From an uncultured Fastidiosipila sp. (GTDB taxonomy: Bacteria; Bacillota; Clostridia; Saccharofermentanales; Fastidiosipilaceae), in assembly GCA_938014865.1 (NCBI GenBank), contig CALLQJ010000369.1, positions 1 to 7,989 of the forward strand: a stretch of 7,989 nucleotides of DNA. The letters are read 5' to 3'. Shown piece by piece: positions 1-6,181 of this stretch; the stretch's first letter is position 1, and each line of letters begins with the position of its first letter. The position numbers and the translations under genes were made by a program. The notes beneath the pieces were generated by a model. The model made no database searches. It was not told the DNA's origin and worked only from the letters and a program-made list of their open reading frames with translations.

Positions 1-1
1 C

Positions 2-589
2 GGCGGCCACGGCCAGTACGGCGATGTCTGGATTGTCTTTGAGCCGACGGATTCCGAAGAACTGGTCTTTGAAGAAGACGTCTTCGGCGGCGCCGTGCCG
101 AAATCCTACTTCCCGGCGGTTGAAAAAGGACTGCAGGAAGCGGTGCAGAAAGGCGTCCTGGCAGGCTACCCCGTGGTCGGTCTGAAAGCGACCCTCGTCG
201 ACGGGACCTACCATGATGTGGACTCCTCGGAGATGGCCTTTAAAGTGGCCGCTTCGCTCGCGTATAAAGAGGGCATTCCGCAGGCCTCGCCGGTCCTGAT
301 GGAACCTGTTTATCATGTCGAAATCCATGTGCCCGAAAGCGAAATGGGCAGCATCATGAGCGACATCAATAAACGCCGCGGCCGGATCCTGGGCATCGAC
401 TCCAAGTCGGGCATGAGCATTGTGAATGCGGAGATTCCTCTGGCGGAAATGCTCCGTTATGCCACGGACCTCCGGGCGATGACGCAGGGAACGGGCTGGT
501 ACGATATGGAATTTGCCCGTTACGAACAGATGCAGCCGCAGATGGCCGAACGCGTAATTGCAGAGGCTCAGGCAGAAGAAGAAGAATAA
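2..589 (+). CDS. Elongation factor G family GTPase (EF-G paralog), C-terminal part only
   Basis: This is the last 195 codons of a translational GTPase open at the left edge; the GTPase domain is outside the window. It opens in frame with GGHGQYGDVWI, typical of EF-G domain IV, followed by FGGAVPKSYFPAVEKGL, GVLAGYPVVGLKATL and YHDVDSSEMAFK. The His of that last block corresponds to the domain IV tip residue important for translocation in EF-G. Domain V follows, with RRGRILGID, PLAEMLRYATDLR and TQGTGWYDMEF. The protein ends in a run of Glu (AQAEEEE). EF-G moves tRNA and mRNA through the ribosome after peptide transfer. GGHGQYGDVW, AVPKSYFPAVEKGL and the GIPQA insert resemble the second EF-G copy found in many Clostridia and related Firmicutes more than canonical FusA, so I give no symbol. 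The role of that paralog is less certain than that of FusA. A terminator follows, so this is the last gene of its transcript. Confidence 0.93.
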   Translation, partial: GGHGQYGDVWIVFEPTDSEELVFEEDVFGGAVPKSYFPAVEKGLQEAVQKGVLAGYPVVGLKATLVDGTYHDVDSSEMAFKVAASLAYKEGIPQASPVLMEPVYHVEIHVPESEMGSIMSDINKRRGRILGIDSKSGMSIVNAEIPLAEMLRYATDLRAMTQGTGWYDMEFARYEQMQPQMAERVIAEAQAEEEE

Positions 590-613
590 GAAGAGAAATT
601 CAAATAGGAAAGG

Positions 614-643
614 GCCGTTTCGGGAAACCGGGACGGCTTTTTT
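614..643 (+). terminator. Rho-independent terminator of the EF-G family gene
   Basis: A 10-bp stem (614-623 pairing with 628-637, including two G-U pairs) is closed by a GAAA tetraloop at 624-627 and followed at once by six T at 638-643. It begins 25 nt after the EF-G stop codon. The GNRA loop and U tract make this a textbook intrinsic terminator on the plus strand. Confidence 0.92.
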
Positions 644-647
644 CCGT

Positions 648-674
648 CAGGCCGTTACAGAGCGTTACAGGCCG
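648..674 (+). repeat. Overlapping short direct repeats upstream of the PHP gene
   Basis: CGTTACAG occurs at 653-660 and again at 663-670, exactly one helical turn (10 bp) apart. CAGGCCG occurs at 648-654 and 668-674, flanking the pair. The block sits between the EF-G terminator and an A/T-rich stretch that contains the best promoter candidate for the PHP gene. It could be an operator for a tandemly binding regulator, but no known regulator motif is recognised and chance repetition is possible. Confidence 0.35.
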
Positions 675-692
675 CTGAGAGAGATATAAAAT
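664..692 (+). promoter_or_regulatory. Candidate sigma-A type promoter for the PHP/SDR pair
   Basis: GTTACA at 664-669 (4 of 6 matches to TTGACA) is separated by 17 bp from TAAAAT at 687-692 (5 of 6 matches to TATAAT). It lies downstream of the EF-G terminator and would give a leader of roughly 90 nt before the start at 793. The second CGTTACAG repeat overlaps the -35 hexamer. The region 690-720 is A/T-rich and holds other -10-like words (TATGAT at 710-715) without suitably spaced -35 elements. Confidence 0.45.
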
Positions 693-781
693 AAATACAT
701 GAAATAAGTTATGATAATAAGAACTCAGGTTTTTGAGGGCCTTGCGGAGTGTGCGCCGTTTCGGGCCCTTCATCGTGAAGC

Positions 782-787
782 GGGAGG
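782..787 (+). promoter_or_regulatory. Ribosome binding site that fixes the PHP gene start
   Basis: GGGAGG lies 5 nt before the ATG at 793. The upstream in-frame TTG at 733 has only a weak AGG close to it and would add 20 residues with no PHP similarity, so 793 is preferred. A small hairpin, CTTCA-TCG-TGAAG at 768-780, sits immediately upstream. Confidence 0.75.
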
Positions 788-792
788 CAGCT

Positions 793-1770
793 ATGCGCAG
801 CAAAATATGGAATTATGAAAAAAATCAATCCTGTGATCCGGAAAAGGCCAAGGCAAGCAATGAAAAATCCTTGGAGCTTTTGGAAGAGGCGATGCTGAAG
901 GGGGCTGTTGACCTTCACACCCACAGCAATGTCTCGGACGGCAAAACCTCGCCGCCGCAGCTGCTGCAGGAAGTCCTGCGCAACCGGCTCAAGACCTTTG
1001 CACTTACCGACCATGACACGATCGCCGGCATTGAAGCCGTCAGCATGGTCTTTGAAAAATTAAGCCAGCTCGCGGTGAGCCTTCCGGGCTTTATCCCCGG
1101 GGTGGAAATCAGTGCCGATTTCAAGGGGCAGGAAGTCCATCTTCTGGGCTATTATCCCGCCGGTCTCATCCGCTGTCTGGACGGCTATCTGGAAGAGCGG
1201 CGCAAGGACCGCGAGGCCCGCAATCGAAAATTGTGCAAAAAGGCGCAGGAAAACGGCATGAAGATCACGTATAAGGAACTGTCCAACGAAGGCGGATTTG
1301 TGGTCGGCAGGCTCCATATGGCCCAGATCATGATCCGCAAAGGCTATGTCACCTCGGTGAACGAAGCCTTTGATCGCTTCCTCGGCGAAGGCAAGCCTTG
1401 TTATGCCGAACGCGAGCTGCCGGACGTCAAAGACGCGGTTGATCAGGTCATCAAAAGCGGCGGGGTTCCGGTTCTGGCCCATCCCGCCATTTACCGCGGC
1501 TGGCTGCGCGGAGAAGAAGCCGCCGGCCCGTCGGGCGTAAAGGATAAACTGCGTGAACTCAAAGACGCCGGCCTCCAGGGCGTGGAAGTGATTCACGGGG
1601 AGACAAGCGAAGCGGAAAGCCGCATCCTCGCCCGCATCGGCGCAGAGCTCGACTTGCTGCCGACCGCCGGTTCCGATTATCACGGCAGCCATAAGCCGCA
1701 TGTGCACTTACACAATGCAAAAGATGATTTCCGCCCCCTGCTCGCCGAATTTTACCCGCAGTTCCGCTGA
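793..1770 (+). CDS. PHP-domain metal-dependent phosphoesterase (TrpH/YciV-like)
   Basis: A 325-residue cytoplasmic protein of the PHP superfamily. The likely metal and phosphate ligands are all present: LHTHS at 41-45 (H42, H44), D49, TDHDT at 72-76 (H74), GVEIS with E105, H116 in EVHLLGY, AHP at 229-231 (H230), and GSDYHG with D295 and H297. These fit the three-metal site of stand-alone PHP phosphoesterases. The central helical insertion (about 125-215, with GRLHMAQ at 172-178) and the total length match the TrpH/YciV branch. Characterised members hydrolyse nucleotide phosphates: E. coli YciV (RNase AM) acts on 3',5'-bisphosphate nucleotides and short RNA 5' ends, and a Chromobacterium homolog acts on similar small nucleotides. 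The first 38 residues are charged and poorly conserved. The exact substrate here is not shown by sequence. The dehydrogenase gene follows after 90 nt and may be co-transcribed, though no functional link is evident. Confidence 0.9.
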   Translation: MRSKIWNYEKNQSCDPEKAKASNEKSLELLEEAMLKGAVDLHTHSNVSDGKTSPPQLLQEVLRNRLKTFALTDHDTIAGIEAVSMVFEKLSQLAVSLPGFIPGVEISADFKGQEVHLLGYYPAGLIRCLDGYLEERRKDREARNRKLCKKAQENGMKITYKELSNEGGFVVGRLHMAQIMIRKGYVTSVNEAFDRFLGEGKPCYAERELPDVKDAVDQVIKSGGVPVLAHPAIYRGWLRGEEAAGPSGVKDKLRELKDAGLQGVEVIHGETSEAESRILARIGAELDLLPTAGSDYHGSHKPHVHLHNAKDDFRPLLAEFYPQFR

Positions 1771-1848
1771 GGGCATAAATTCCGCCGGCAAAAAAGCAAA
1801 AATCCGTCCGCAGAGAGGATGCATCCGCAGAAGAGCCCTCAGACGAAG

Positions 1849-1854
1849 AAGGAG
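1849..1854 (+). promoter_or_regulatory. Ribosome binding site that fixes the SDR gene start
   Basis: AAGGAG lies 6 nt before the ATG at 1861. The earlier in-frame ATG at 1819 sits inside the palindrome GGATGCATCC (1817-1826), lacks such a site, and would add 14 residues ahead of the beta strand that begins a Rossmann fold. Confidence 0.75.
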
Positions 1855-1860
1855 TTTTCC

Positions 1861-2640
1861 ATGAGCAAAGAAGCAAAGCTGTTCACGATCGTAACCGGTG
1901 CCTCATCCGGCCTGGGCGCCGAGCTGGCCCGTTTACTGGATAAAGAAGGACGCGCGGATGAAATCTGGCTGATTGCCCGCCGCAAAGAACGGCTGGAACG
2001 CTTAGCCGGCGAGCTGAAGACCCCCGCCCGGATTCTGGCGGGAGATCTCTCGGACCCGGTCTTTCTCAAAAGGCTCGGCGAAGAAATCCGGACGGCGGAA
2101 GGGCAAATGGATACCCTCGTGAATTCGGCCGGCTACGGCAAACTCGGCCCGGCCGAGGCCTTAGGCGAAGAACAGAATGCCGGCATGATCCGGCTGAACT
2201 GTGAATCGCTGACCCGGCTTTGTTCCATGGCTCTTCCCAAGATTCAAAACGGCGGCCGTATTCTGAATATCGCCTCGGTGGCAGCCTTCCTGCCTCAGCC
2301 GAATTTTGCCGTCTATGCCGCGAGCAAAGCCTATGTCCTGAGCTATTCCCGCGCCCTCAATGCGGAACTTAAACCCCGTAAGATTACCGTCTGTGCCGTC
2401 TGCCCCAATCCGATGGAAACCGAATTCTTCAAGCGGGCCGGCATGCCGGAAGAAAGTTCCTCCATCAAAAAAATCGGGATTGAACCCGTCGAAAAAGTCG
2501 CGGCTAAGGCGCTGCGCCGCGTGAACCGAGGCAAAGATATTTCCCTTTACTGTTTTGCCGCCAAGCTCATTCGCTTTATTTCGAGAATTTTCCCCCACCC
2601 CTTCATTCTGCGGGTGGAAAAAGCCATCGGCATGTACTGA
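1861..2640 (+). CDS. Short-chain dehydrogenase/reductase (classical SDR)
   Basis: A 259-residue single-domain Rossmann oxidoreductase using NAD(P)H. It carries the glycine-rich cofactor loop TGASSGLG at 12-19, a D-L dipeptide (GDLSDP, 61-66) at the usual adenine-contacting position, and NSAG at 88-91 in place of NNAG. The catalytic set is N113, S139 (NIASVAAF), Y152 and K156 (YAASK). Basic residues R40-R41-K42 after the second strand suggest a preference for NADPH, as in many SDRs. The usual PG motif after strand 6 reads PNPMETEF (182-189), so Gly is replaced by Asn. The C-terminal tail (about 225-259) is basic and hydrophobic, ending FPHPFILRVEKAIGMY, and may contact the membrane or form a substrate lid; this pattern resembles the YqjQ/DltE-like SDRs of Firmicutes. 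The substrate cannot be read from the sequence. It lies 90 nt after the PHP gene with no terminator visible between them. Confidence 0.93.
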   Translation: MSKEAKLFTIVTGASSGLGAELARLLDKEGRADEIWLIARRKERLERLAGELKTPARILAGDLSDPVFLKRLGEEIRTAEGQMDTLVNSAGYGKLGPAEALGEEQNAGMIRLNCESLTRLCSMALPKIQNGGRILNIASVAAFLPQPNFAVYAASKAYVLSYSRALNAELKPRKITVCAVCPNPMETEFFKRAGMPEESSSIKKIGIEPVEKVAAKALRRVNRGKDISLYCFAAKLIRFISRIFPHPFILRVEKAIGMY

Positions 2641-2643
2641 GCC

Positions 2644-4905
2644 TCAGCTTTTCTCCGGCTGCAGATCGTAAATCCGAAGATTGTCCGCTTCGGGAAAACG
2701 GGCAATTTCAGGAAAGACAGCAGCCAGCCCCTCCTCATTAATAAAATAATCCTCGCGGGCGCGCCAGCCGTCATCAATCATCAGGTAGCGCAGCCCGTAA
2801 TTTTTCACGAAATCTTTTAATTGTTTGTCGCTGCCGGGCGGCGCTTCTAAAAAGGCGCGGATGTCTTCCAGACGCTCCTCCGTCGCATAGCCCGCCGAGG
2901 CCGCATAATAGGCATGCCCGTAAAAACTCTGCCGTCCGCAGAGAAAATACGCATGATAGGACCAGGGCGGGGTCAGGCTGATCTCGCCGGGGTCCGTATG
3001 CTCGTAAATCCAGTCCGTAAAAGCACTGTCCGTCTCCGCCCGCACATAGATCCGGCTCTGGTTTTTATAGGCCCAAAAGTCCGTCAGACCCGTAAAGGTC
3101 AAAAATAAGAGCAGGATTATAACGGCCGCCCGCCGCAGGAAAATAAGCTTTTTTCCGTAAAAAATCCGGAGCAGAAAAGCAGCGATAAAGGGCAGAAAGA
3201 AAAGCCCGCTCATCATAAAAAACTTATGATTCACCGTCACATCCGGGGTCAGGGATACCGTCAGGGCAAAAAGCGAAGGCAGAAAAAGCCCGGCCGCCGC
3301 AATTTTTCGTTTCCGCTCTTTTTCCGCAAAGGGAATGAGCAGCATCAGGAAAAAAGCCGGCCCGAAAAGCGTGATCAAAAACTTCAGGACCTGCACGAAT
3401 CCCGGATCCTCCAGGGTATAGCCCCAATGCCAAATCGAATCCGGCAGAAGCCCTCCTCCGCTTCCGTCCGCTAAAAAACGCCCGAAGGCAAAGGCCCCCG
3501 TCACCGTCGACAGCCCCGCAAAGAAAAACGTAAGCTTTTCTTGGGCAAATAAGGCAAAAAAGCCCGCGATCAGGAGCAGACAGATCGCCGCCGAGCCGTG
3601 CCAGAAGGCCAAGGGAAAGGTCAAAAAGAAAAGGTAAAGAAGCGAGATTGAACCGCTGCCTCTCGTCCACGAGGCCTTGCGGAAGAAATATTTCAGGCTT
3701 GCATCGGCCGGGAGCAGACGGTAAAAGCAAAAAAGCAGATAAAGCACCAGGGCCAGCCCCCAGACCAAGTGCCGCTGATTGGCATAGACATTAAGGTTAT
3801 AAAGGCCCCAGTCATCATGCAAGAGCGGCCCCGCATAGTGCGCCGCCCCGTGAAGCGCCCGGAGTGCCTCTGAAAAACTTAAGCCGTCCCGCATCTTTTC
3901 AAACAGCAGGTAATAGCCGCTGAAGGAACTGCGGAAGGCAAAAAGCAAGAAGCTCAAAGGCCAGGCCGCCCGCCGGCCGCTCAGGCGGTACGCCGCATAG
4001 CCCAGCGCCTGCATAAAGGCCAGGCTGCCCAGCATAGAGGGCAGATTCAGCGCCCAATCCAAAGGCAGGCCCAGCAGGTTCAAAAGGCCCGTCAAAAAAT
4101 AAAAGAAAAAATGGTAGCGCATGCCCGCCCCGCTGAAATGCGGATACTGCGCCGGGATATTATCCCCGACCCCGAAGCTGCGCGTAAGGGCCGTATGCGG
4201 GGCGAGATCACTGAAGACCGTCACCCCCGCCAAGGCCGCTCCGTTTTCCAGATGAAAAGTCGGCCAGACCAAAAAGGCCGCCCAAAGCAGGGCTAATACC
4301 ATCATCAGGCCCATAAAAAGAATCTGCCGCGGCCTTTCAAAACGCTCCGGCCGGCTCAGTTTAAGCATCCCGCGAAAGAGCCTGAAATAAAGATAACGCC
4401 CGATGCTGTATAAAATCCAAAGCAGGGGCAGAAAGAAAAAGCCCAAAAGCAGGAGCAAAAGCCCCGCCGCCGTCAGCAGCAGGCGTCCGCCGGTCCATAA
4501 GGTAAAAGGCAGGCGCTCCGCTTTTGCCCCTTTTCCCCGGCGGCTCAGGCGCAATAACAAACACAAGCCCTGCCCCGTGAGAAAGGCCGCCGTTAAAACA
4601 AAGATTCCCTCGCCCTTTTGCAGGAAGGGCAGGAATTTCGGCAGCAGATTCCGCAGATAAGGGAAGATCTCCTGCCGTATAAAGTATTCTCTTATATAAG
4701 AATGAATATAAAGCGCAGACGTCAGGACCGTCGCCCCGCTGAGGAGATCAAGCGGAAACAGCAGGAAACCCTCGTGCAAAGGCTTCGGCGAAGGCCCTTT
4801 TCCCGTTCTGTCCGCCGGCACGGTCCCGAAACGAAAAGGGACGGCCTCAAGACGCATCCGGCGTCCCGTCAGATAAGCAATGCATAAATACAAAATGGCC
4901 GGCAT
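2644..4905 (-). CDS. Large polytopic membrane protein, probable GT-C-type glycosyltransferase
   Basis: A 753-residue integral membrane protein with roughly a dozen hydrophobic segments, for example near 141-168, 194-216, 262-282, 378-397, 420-452, 508-526, 538-556, 562-580 and 590-606. FSDLAPH (231-237, D233 and H237) lies just after a membrane segment, where GT-C enzymes carry the acidic catalytic or metal residue of their first external loop. GMRYHFFFYFLTGLL (261-275) and an NQRHL motif (376-380) follow, both reminiscent of uncharacterised bacterial GT-C-like proteins. The last 140 residues (about 612-753) form a soluble, presumably external domain starting near ETDSAFTDWIYEHTDPGE. The ATG at 4905 has GGAG only 3 nt upstream; the gene starts 14 nt after the GT2 stop, so translation may be coupled. 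The GT2 partner would supply a lipid-linked sugar that this protein transfers outside the membrane. Family and acceptor are inferred; a flippase or other membrane enzyme is not excluded. Confidence 0.8.
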   Translation of the reverse strand: MPAILYLCIAYLTGRRMRLEAVPFRFGTVPADRTGKGPSPKPLHEGFLLFPLDLLSGATVLTSALYIHSYIREYFIRQEIFPYLRNLLPKFLPFLQKGEGIFVLTAAFLTGQGLCLLLRLSRRGKGAKAERLPFTLWTGGRLLLTAAGLLLLLLGFFFLPLLWILYSIGRYLYFRLFRGMLKLSRPERFERPRQILFMGLMMVLALLWAAFLVWPTFHLENGAALAGVTVFSDLAPHTALTRSFGVGDNIPAQYPHFSGAGMRYHFFFYFLTGLLNLLGLPLDWALNLPSMLGSLAFMQALGYAAYRLSGRRAAWPLSFLLFAFRSSFSGYYLLFEKMRDGLSFSEALRALHGAAHYAGPLLHDDWGLYNLNVYANQRHLVWGLALVLYLLFCFYRLLPADASLKYFFRKASWTRGSGSISLLYLFFLTFPLAFWHGSAAICLLLIAGFFALFAQEKLTFFFAGLSTVTGAFAFGRFLADGSGGGLLPDSIWHWGYTLEDPGFVQVLKFLITLFGPAFFLMLLIPFAEKERKRKIAAAGLFLPSLFALTVSLTPDVTVNHKFFMMSGLFFLPFIAAFLLRIFYGKKLIFLRRAAVIILLLFLTFTGLTDFWAYKNQSRIYVRAETDSAFTDWIYEHTDPGEISLTPPWSYHAYFLCGRQSFYGHAYYAASAGYATEERLEDIRAFLEAPPGSDKQLKDFVKNYGLRYLMIDDGWRAREDYFINEEGLAAVFPEIARFPEADNLRIYDLQPEKS

Positions 4906-4919
4906 GGTCTCCGTCTTTC

Positions 4920-5936
4920 TTACGCCTCTTCAGATGGCGCCTCATCCGCAGGTTCCGGGGCGCTGTCCTCTGTATGGTCCTGCGTTTTGTCATCGTGCTT
5001 TTGATGCCTTAAGGGATGCGGATTGATTTCCTCCATTTTCAGATAGCGCGGACGGCCCTTGACCTCATCATAGATCCGGGAAATATAGATCCCGATCAGG
5101 CCCAGGCTGATCATCGTCGCCCCGCCGACAATCAGATTTAATAAAATAACGGTCGTAAAGCCCTCCATCGCGGTCCCGGCAAAGTAGCGGACCAGGGTAA
5201 TAATGCCGATCACCAGAGCCAAAAGCAAAAAGAGCAGGCCGATCCCCGTAATAAAACTTAAAGGCACGGAAGAAAAGGAGGTCAGCGCATTCATGCTGAG
5301 CCGCCAGAGCCCGGCCAGGCTCCACTTGGATTTGCCGTGTTCTCGCGGATCGACCTTAAAGGGCAGCTCACAGCGCTTGAAGCCGAGCCAGGCCGAGAGG
5401 CCCCGGAAAAAGGTATTGTGCTCGCCGAGTGCGTTCCAGGCATCGACCACCTGCCGGTCCAAAAGCTTAAAATCCGAGGCATTGTCCATGTCCACCCCGC
5501 TTAAACGGGTAAAGGATTTATAGAAAAGCGAAGCCACCCAGCGGTAAATTTTGCTTTCCTGCCCGCGGGAGATCTTGACGCCTTCCACCACATCGTAGCC
5601 TTCTTCCTGCCAGAGCCGGATCATTTCCGGGATGTAGCGGGGCGGATGCTGCAGGTCGCCGTCCATCAGGATGGCCGCGTCCCCGTCCACATGCTCCATG
5701 GCAGCACAGATGGCCGCTTCTTTTCCGAAGTTGCGGGAAAAGCGGATGGCATGAAGATGCGGATCCGCCGCCGCTTCCTCGCTCAGAAGCGCCCAGGTCC
5801 TGTCCTCAGAGCCGTCGTCGACGGCAATAATTTCATAATCGTCGCTGTGCCGGGCCAGGACGGGACGCACCGCCGCCAGCGTTTCACGCAGCTGTTCTTC
5901 TTCATTGTAAAAAGGTATCAGCAATGAAAGTTTCAT
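4920..5936 (-). CDS. Polyprenyl-phosphate glycosyltransferase, GT2 family (GtrB/DPM1-like)
   Basis: A 338-residue membrane-bound enzyme that would transfer a sugar from a nucleotide sugar to undecaprenyl phosphate on the cytoplasmic face. The GT-A domain (1-220) shows the N-terminal strand LSLLIPFYNEEEQL, VDDGS at 39-43, SRNFGKE at 67-73, the DxD-type metal site in MDGDLQHPP (91-99), DFKLLDR at 155-161 and REHGKSKW at 198-205. Two C-terminal transmembrane helices (about 227-252 and 260-287) are those of GtrB, YkcC and CsbB-like proteins. DGDLQH replaces the commoner DADLQD. The tail after 305 is hydrophilic and acidic, rich in E, D, A and P. The start at 5936 is chosen because AGGACGAGG lies 7 nt upstream; an open frame to 6131 adds 65 unconserved residues across the control region. 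It is the first gene of a minus-strand operon with the membrane protein, a pairing typical of systems that glycosylate envelope polymers. Confidence 0.93.
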   Translation of the reverse strand: MKLSLLIPFYNEEEQLRETLAAVRPVLARHSDDYEIIAVDDGSEDRTWALLSEEAAADPHLHAIRFSRNFGKEAAICAAMEHVDGDAAILMDGDLQHPPRYIPEMIRLWQEEGYDVVEGVKISRGQESKIYRWVASLFYKSFTRLSGVDMDNASDFKLLDRQVVDAWNALGEHNTFFRGLSAWLGFKRCELPFKVDPREHGKSKWSLAGLWRLSMNALTSFSSVPLSFITGIGLLFLLLALVIGIITLVRYFAGTAMEGFTTVILLNLIVGGATMISLGLIGIYISRIYDEVKGRPRYLKMEEINPHPLRHQKHDDKTQDHTEDSAPEPADEAPSEEA

Positions 5937-5943
5937 TTTCCGA

Positions 5944-5952
5944 CCTCGTCCT
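5944..5952 (-). promoter_or_regulatory. Ribosome binding site that fixes the GT2 gene start
   Basis: Read on the minus strand this is AGGACGAGG, placed 7 nt before the ATG at 5936-5934. It supports the short start, which coincides with the first residues of the GT-A fold. Confidence 0.75.
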
Positions 5953-5968
5953 ATACATATTACGAATA

Positions 5969-5977
5969 ATAATAACA
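5969..5977 (-). promoter_or_regulatory. Candidate extended -10 promoter for the glycosyltransferase operon
   Basis: On the minus strand the sequence reads TGTTATTAT, an extended -10 element (TGn) joined to TATTAT (5 of 6 matches to TATAAT). The hexamer 17 bp upstream (TACGAC) is poor, which extended -10 promoters tolerate. It would give a leader of about 25 nt before the GT2 start, just enough for the ribosome binding site. Further upstream on the same strand, a short GCCC/GGGC stem (6025-6013) followed by six T (6012-6007) could act as a weak terminator that shields the operon from antisense read-through. Confidence 0.4.
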
Positions 5978-6040
5978 AAAAGCCGCCGGAAGTCGTATAA
6001 AAAGTCAAAAAAGCCCCGCCCGGGCGAAAATAAAGAGATT

Positions 6041-6068
6041 TTAAACTGCGTTTAACCTGATCTTTACA
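6041..6068 (+). promoter_or_regulatory. Putative Pho box (PhoP/PhoB operator) upstream of pstS
   Basis: Three direct repeats start at 6041 (TTAAAC), 6052 (TTAACC) and 6063 (TTTACA), each separated by 5 nt, giving an exact 11-bp period. Known PhoP sites in Bacillus are TTAACA-like repeats with spacers near 5 nt, and E. coli Pho boxes also repeat every 11 bp. A weaker fourth unit, ATAAAG, begins at 6030 in the same register. A possible -10, CATAAA, lies at 6089-6094, so the last repeat replaces or overlaps the -35 region, as in activator-dependent Pho promoters. The first two units also form a dyad, TTAAAC-TGC-GTTTAA (6041-6055), so another regulator cannot be excluded. The position upstream of a phosphate-uptake gene favours Pho control. 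Confidence 0.58.
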
Positions 6069-6181
6069 TTGCCCTCCTAGACTCAAAGCATAAATGCAGC
6101 GCTTGAAGCGTAGGTTTTGAGCTGTGGGCATTTAGAGAAACACATAAATCTCAAGTTTAGAAACAGAGGAGTTTGTAAAAA

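Noticed and set aside
733..792. Upstream TTG start adding 20 residues to the PHP protein
   Set aside because: Only a weak AGG lies nearby, the added residues are unlike PHP N-termini, and ATG 793 has GGGAGG at 5 nt.
1060..1707. 215-codon open frame antisense to the PHP gene
   Set aside because: It mirrors a motif-complete gene in a GC-rich region; no recognisable domain or supporting ribosome binding site.
3224..3730. 168-codon frame on the minus strand inside the membrane protein gene
   Set aside because: Same strand, different frame; composition is a shifted reading of the hydrophobic gene, with no family features.
6017..6026. Perfect palindrome CGCCCGGGCG as an operator or terminator
   Set aside because: No loop is possible for a good hairpin and no plus-strand T run follows; only a 4-bp minus-strand stem with T6 can be drawn, noted as weak.
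5937..6131. 65-residue N-terminal extension of the GT2 frame with a hydrophobic stretch
   Set aside because: It crosses the divergent control region, GT-A domains start where residue 1 is now placed, and AGGACGAGG precedes ATG 5936 at good spacing.
6082..6154. Riboswitch or attenuator in the pstS leader (CTCAAA/TTTGAG and TTGAG/CTCAA pairings)
   Set aside because: Helices are short and A/U-rich, the first strand may lie upstream of the transcription start, and no known riboswitch core is recognisable.
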